A stretch of DNA of 44,590 nt, taken from NCBI GenBank assembly GCA_013695465.1, contig JACDAL010000088.1, positions 1 to 44,590 on the forward strand. The letters are read 5' to 3'. Within the stretch, counting starts at the first letter, position 1, and every line of letters starts with the position of its first letter. The translations under genes and the position numbers were made by a program. The notes under the pieces were generated by a model. It did not search any database and was not told the DNA's origin. It saw only the letters and a program-made list of their open reading frames with translations. Origin of the DNA: Actinomycetota bacterium. GTDB lineage: Bacteria; Actinomycetota; CADDZG01; WHSQ01. Positions 41,611 to 44,590 of the stretch are shown one piece after another.

Positions 41611-42150
41611 GTGGCAAATCTCGGATATCAGACACGGACGACCGATGTCGGTCGACTGCTGCTCGCTGCGGGGGACGATGGGCTTTGCCTGCTCGCGTTC
41701 GACTCCGATTTCGGTGTGCAGGAGTCCCTCGACAGGCTTGAGCGCTCGGGGGCCGACCTCGCCGAGGGCGGAGCAGCGGTAGATCAGGCCGCCCAAGAGG
41801 TTGACGCTTACCTGGGGGGTTTGCTCAGGAAGTTCACGGTGCCCGTCGACCTGTCGCTGGCGAGGCCGTTTGCTCGAAGGGTGCTGAGGAGGCTGATGTC
41901 GGTGGGCTTTGGGGAGCTCACGAGCTACGGCGAGCTGGCCCGGGCCGAGGGGACGGCCCCACGAGCAGTTGGCGGAGCAGTTGGCTCCAACCCTGTGGCT
42001 ATCGTCGTTCCCTGCCATCGCGTCGTGGCCGCCGACGGGAGCCTCGGAGGCTACTCGTCGGGACTCGACCTCAAGCGAGCCCTGCTCCAGATTGAGGGCA
42101 ATGGGGGCCTGAGCGGCGGCTGGGGGCCGCGCCGCCGGCGCTCCCTGTAG
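41611..42150 (+). CDS. ogt: methylated-DNA--protein-cysteine methyltransferase
   Basis: 179 residues: N-terminal domain (1-80), then the C-terminal Ada/Ogt domain. RRVLRRLMSVGFGELTSYGELA is the DNA-binding helix region (residues about 89-110), and the acceptor cysteine is C135 in IVVPCHRV, followed by GGYSSGLDLKRALLQIE. It repairs O6-alkylguanine by irreversible transfer to Cys135. The GTG start has a leaderless-type promoter before it. The tail is Arg/Gly-rich and near the selC gene. Confidence 0.94.
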   Translation: MANLGYQTRTTDVGRLLLAAGDDGLCLLAFDSDFGVQESLDRLERSGADLAEGGAAVDQAAQEVDAYLGGLLRKFTVPVDLSLARPFARRVLRRLMSVGFGELTSYGELARAEGTAPRAVGGAVGSNPVAIVVPCHRVVAADGSLGGYSSGLDLKRALLQIEGNGGLSGGWGPRRRRSL

Positions 42151-42187
42151 AGTTTGCGGCCCGGCTCCAACTGGCCGGAGCTTCCCT

Positions 42188-42282
42188 GGAGGCGAAAGGG
42201 GGCTGGTGTCCCTCCCGGTCTTCAAAACCGGTGCGCCGAGCGATCCTCGGTGGGCGGGTTCGATTCCCGTCCGCCTCCGCCA
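42188..42282 (+). tRNA. selC: tRNA-Sec (anticodon UCA), selC
   Basis: The 7-8 bp acceptor GGAGGCG pairs with CGCCTCC, G is the discriminator (42279) and CCA is encoded at 42280-42282. The anticodon stem CCGGT/ACCGG encloses CTTCAAA, giving UCA (42222-42224) that reads UGA. The long variable arm has CCGAG/CTCGG (42236-42250) and the T-arm loop is TTCGATT. The extra-long variable arm and UCA anticodon are diagnostic of bacterial tRNA-Sec. It agrees with selA and selB elsewhere in the window, and its 3' end is an att-like target. Confidence 0.95.
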
Positions 42283-42321
42283 AGGCTCCGGCGGACCGGT
42301 TCGATTCCCGTCCGCCTCCGC
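42257..42321 (+). mobile_element. attachment-site-like direct repeats at the 3' end of selC
   Basis: A 24-base stretch of the tRNA-Sec T-arm and acceptor (42257-42280) recurs exactly at 42298-42321, 41 bases further on. Tyrosine integrases commonly recombine into tRNA 3' ends and leave such copies, and a decayed integrase lies 90 bases beyond. The far attachment site is not in the window. The two near copies may be nested or leftover att sites. Confidence 0.6.
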
Positions 42322-42413
42322 TAAAGGGCTGCTGACCTGCGGGAACGGGCCAGCGTCAATCCCCGCATTAGGGCCCGGCAGTGCTCCTGGCTCTGCTTCG
42401 TGGAGCCATTTGC

Positions 42414-43542
42414 TCACGGATTGCTCACGCACGCCATCACAGGAGCCAGTAACGCGTCGAGTTTCGCGGCTGCCGCGCGGTCGTGGTCGTCCGGCATACC
42501 GACGTAGGTGTCGGCCGTGATCCCGATCCTCGAGTGCCCCAGCCGGAAGCTCGTGGCCTTCAAGTCCACGCCTGCGGTCATGGACAGCGTCGCGTTCGCG
42601 TGCCGGAGATCGTGGAACCGAAGATCAATCCCCGCGCCCTCCATCGCGTAGCGGAACCGTCGCGACAGAGCCCACGGGCGCATCGGGGAACCGTCCGCTC
42701 GGTCGACGACGAGGTCGTGGTCCACCCACCCGGGGCCACAGAGCAGCCGGCGCTGGCTCTGTGCCTTCCTGTGAGCTCTGAGGGCGTCCAGGACGAACGA
42801 CGGCAGGTGAAAGACGCGGCTCCTGTGCGTCTTCGTCCCGGTGAATGTCCACCCCTGCTCCGGGTCCGTCTGGACCGTCTGCGACAGCCGCACGGTGCCG
42901 GTCTCGAAGTCGAGGTCGCGCCAACGGAGCCCGAGCACCTCGCCCCGGCGCATCCCCGCGGCCGACAGCAAGCAACGTCGGCATGAGGAGATCCGATGTT
43001 GCGACCACCGACAGCGCGCGCTCCAGGATCTCGACCTTCATGGGCTCGACCTCCCTGCGCTCCGGCTGCGGTGCCTCGACGGCTTCGGCCGGGTTGCGCC
43101 ACAACAGATCCAACTGCACGGCCTGACGCAGGACCGCGAACAGGCAACGGTAGATGTGAAGCGCGGTCTGCTCCGAGAGGCCGCTGGCTCGTGCCTCATT
43201 GAGTACATCCTGGACATGATCGGGGCGGAGCTTGGTCAGGGGCAGCGAGCCGATCACCGGCAGAATGTGTCGATCGAGGAGCTCGCGGTAGCGCGCGGCA
43301 GTGAGCGGCTTGAGCGCGCGCTTGCCGTCGAACCAGCGGTTGGCGTGTGCCCCGAAGGTGATCTTGTCGGCCGAGAAGTCCGACCCGCGCTCGGCGACCG
43401 TGACCATCCTGCGGAGCTCGGCTTCGGCTTCCTTCTTCGTGCCCCTATAGGTGCGGGACTTCTGGACACGACGGCCGTTGACCATTCCCGCATCAACCCG
43501 TAGTTCCTACGCTCCGGCGCGCTTGCGGAGTGAGCCCTTCAT
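42414..43542 (-). pseudogene. tyrosine recombinase/phage-type integrase with amber codon and frameshift
   Basis: From ATG 43542 (RBS GGAAGGA) the frame starts MKGSLRKRAGA, hits TAG at 43509-43507, and continues in frame with ELRVDAGMVNGRRV; Trp (TGG) is the residue usually seen there. A core-binding domain follows (about 65-150). Near 42966 a one-base shift moves to another frame, which carries the catalytic set: R in GMRRGEVLGLRW, HDLRHANAT, the later LGHSRIG and tyrosine in TADTYVGM. The stop is at 42414, next to the selC repeat. Two separate lesions point to a dead gene of a former integrated element, unless the sequence is wrong. Confidence 0.85.
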
Positions 43543-43640
43543 GATCTTCCTTCCGTCTGGCGATGGACCTCCTCAGGATGGCCCGAGTAACCGGAAGGGG
43601 CAAGAGGGTCGAGGGCCTCGTCGAGGCTCGTTGCGGTCAT
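43539..43640 (-). CDS. small ORF upstream of the integrase
   Basis: 33 codons from ATG 43640 with AGGAGGT at a good distance; its TGA overlaps the integrase ATG (ATGA). That is where an excisionase gene usually sits, but the sequence has no recognisable DNA-binding helix. It may be a decayed excisionase or a leader peptide. The rest of 43641-43880 holds no gene that can be supported. Confidence 0.35.
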   Translation of the reverse strand: MTATSLDEALDPLAPSGYSGHPEEVHRQTEGRS

Positions 43641-43880
43641 GGTGTAGGGACCTCCTGCAACATCGAGCCCTGACGCCAGGCTCTGTGGAGGCCGTTCGAT
43701 CCCGGAGGCTACCGCTCCCACCGAACGGGTGCCGCGGCCAGCGCTTCGGTGATCAACTCTGGGGGGTTCTCATCAGTCGGCGCTCCTGGCCGCGCTGTGG
43801 AGCGCCACACGGATCGCAGTCCCCTAAGCGAGGCACGTCGCCTTCGACGTACTGCAGTTCGAGGGAGTGGTCGCTTTCGC

Positions 43881-44360
43881 TCACTGACAATACCTCGTGC
43901 CGGACAAGGGCCTGTAAAGTGCAATCAAGTTGCCCCTGTCGAAGCTCACTCGCTGGCCAGATGTCGAGCGCCACTCGACGTTTAGGTTAGCGCAGGGAGG
44001 CACGACCCGAGCGAATGAAAAGGAGAAGGATCGCTTACCAGAGGACGGATCGAACCGGGCCGCCCCCGGTTCCAGAACAGGACCGTTGGTCCCCACTCTC
44101 ACCCTGACCTCCACAGGCGCACCCGAAAACGTTCCACCAAAGGTGGAGCTCACAGTGCTTCCACGGTTGCCAAGCAAAAGGGACAGACCGGGCAGTTTTT
44201 GAAAAGTCCGACTACTCGTTGCGGCGTTGGCGCGCGTCGCCTGAAAGGCTTGTCGCGCCACACGAGAGTTTCCCGCCGAGCCGGCGGCGGCTGCGACCCA
44301 TAGAACCACTACAAGAGTGGCGAGAATCAGTACCCTTATGGTCCCTGCAGCGAATGTCAT
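43881..44360 (-). CDS. predicted secreted protein of unknown function
   Basis: 159 residues with a signal peptide (about 1-27, AAAAGSAG) and a beta-rich mature part (VSSTFGGTFSGAPVEVRVRVG). Two cysteines (CANLNVEW and the C-terminal YCQ) may form a disulfide. AGGAGAGG lies nine bases before the ATG. No family was recognised. It is in the accessory region beyond the integrase, so it may have been carried by the element. Confidence 0.6.
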   Translation of the reverse strand: MTFAAGTIRVLILATLVVVLWVAAAAGSAGNSRVARQAFQATRANAATSSRTFQKLPGLSLLLGNRGSTVSSTFGGTFSGAPVEVRVRVGTNGPVLEPGAARFDPSSGKRSFSFSFARVVPPCANLNVEWRSTSGQRVSFDRGNLIALYRPLSGTRYCQ

Positions 44361-44466
44361 TCAAAATACTCCTCTCCTGAAAGGGAATGAGCAATGACAT
44401 TCCGTTGACGGTCGCGGAGGCCGCGAGCTGTGTGCCTGCGTGCATCAACGAAAGCTGGAGTGCCCC

Positions 44467-44506
44467 ATGAGAGCCTGCGCGAAAACTCCCCCGGCTACGC
44501 TCTCAT
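44467..44506 (-). terminator. stem-loop after the RTX-type gene
   Basis: ATGAGAGC (44467-44474) and GCTCTCAT (44499-44506) form a perfect 8-bp stem, extended by C/G. On the minus strand it begins right after the stop codon at 44509-44507, so it probably ends that transcript. No T-run follows. Confidence 0.45.
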
Positions 44507-44590
44507 CTAGGTGCAGTTCATGTTTTGCTCGCCATTGATGCAGGTGTCGTTGCCACGTCCTCCGTCGAGCTGATCGCGCCCCAGCCCGCC
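44507..44590 (-). CDS. RTX-type calcium-binding repeat protein, C-terminal end (partial)
   Basis: Only the last 27 codons lie in the window. They read GGLGRDQLDGGRGNDTC, two copies of the nonapeptide GGxGxDxL repeat that binds calcium in haemolysin-like secreted proteins, then a short tail with two cysteines and TAG at 44509-44507. The start and the rest of the gene are beyond 44590. Confidence 0.75.
   Translation of the reverse strand, partial: GGLGRDQLDGGRGNDTCINGEQNMNCT

Noticed and set aside
43709-43985. Short ORFs on both strands between the integrase and the secreted protein
   Set aside because: Arg-rich composition, no ribosome sites, mutual overlap; no support as genes.
1-44590. CRISPR array, toxin-antitoxin or restriction/defence island
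   Set aside because: No regularly spaced repeats and no genes of these families were recognised on either strand.

Overview
The window looks like chromosomal DNA of an uncultured, high-GC member of the Actinomycetota. The evidence is two WhiB-type Fe-S regulators, a PAC2 proteasome-assembly-chaperone protein, a tandem pair of Get3/ArsA-like ATPases of the mycobacterial kind, a phoR-phoP/phoU divergon, many GTG and TTG starts, 1- or 4-base start/stop overlaps, and several start codons that sit about 6 bases after a -10-like hexamer (probable leaderless mRNAs). The class cannot be fixed from the sequence alone. The gene content is mostly housekeeping, with accessory DNA at the right end.

Layout. 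1-1256: end of lysC and asd (aspartate pathway), then tRNA-Pro(CGG). 1510-3183: secreted M23 endopeptidase with a very long acidic linker. 3231-11102: phosphate block with a terminator, a PHO-box-like repeat, pstS, a hairpin, pstC-pstA-pstB-phoU, a small frameshifted DUF4177 gene, a convergent PhoP/PhoR-type two-component system and a second phoU. 11146-14322: metallophosphoesterase divergent from a membrane HAMP-SpoIIE phosphatase, a STAS antagonist and a WhiB. 14388-18009: unknown protein, an isolated sdhC and two Get3-like ATPases. 18195-20392: NfeD protease plus stomatin/SPFH. 20458-25413: malQ, ZIP transporter, a rearranged aldo/keto reductase, and an MFS permease. 25488-30690: carboxylate-amine ligase, then a LuxR-type response regulator-selA-selB operon on the minus strand.

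31019-33630: M15 peptidase with a peptidoglycan-binding domain, a propeller-like secreted protein and a second WhiB. 33781-37385: small membrane protein, yjbQ-polyprenyl synthase with a LexA-like box upstream, a duplicated dimeric-barrel protein, TetR and an HPF/RaiA-like protein. 37474-42150: glycosyltransferase, DUF47-pit low-affinity phosphate uptake, a small protein, PAC2 and ogt. 42188-44590: tRNA-Sec (selC, anticodon UCA) whose 3' end is repeated as an att-like site beside a decayed tyrosine integrase. A small ORF, a secreted protein and the end of an RTX-type calcium-binding protein follow.

The window holds both high-affinity (Pst) and low-affinity (Pit) phosphate uptake, three PhoU-type proteins and a candidate regulator. 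It also holds selA, selB and selC, about 12 kb apart, though no selenoprotein gene was found here. Four genes show lesions or unusual starts: the DUF4177 frameshift, the aldo/keto reductase inversion/deletion, the integrase amber codon plus frameshift, and the pstC start region. Each could be real decay or recoding, or an assembly error. I saw no CRISPR array and no convincing new defence system.
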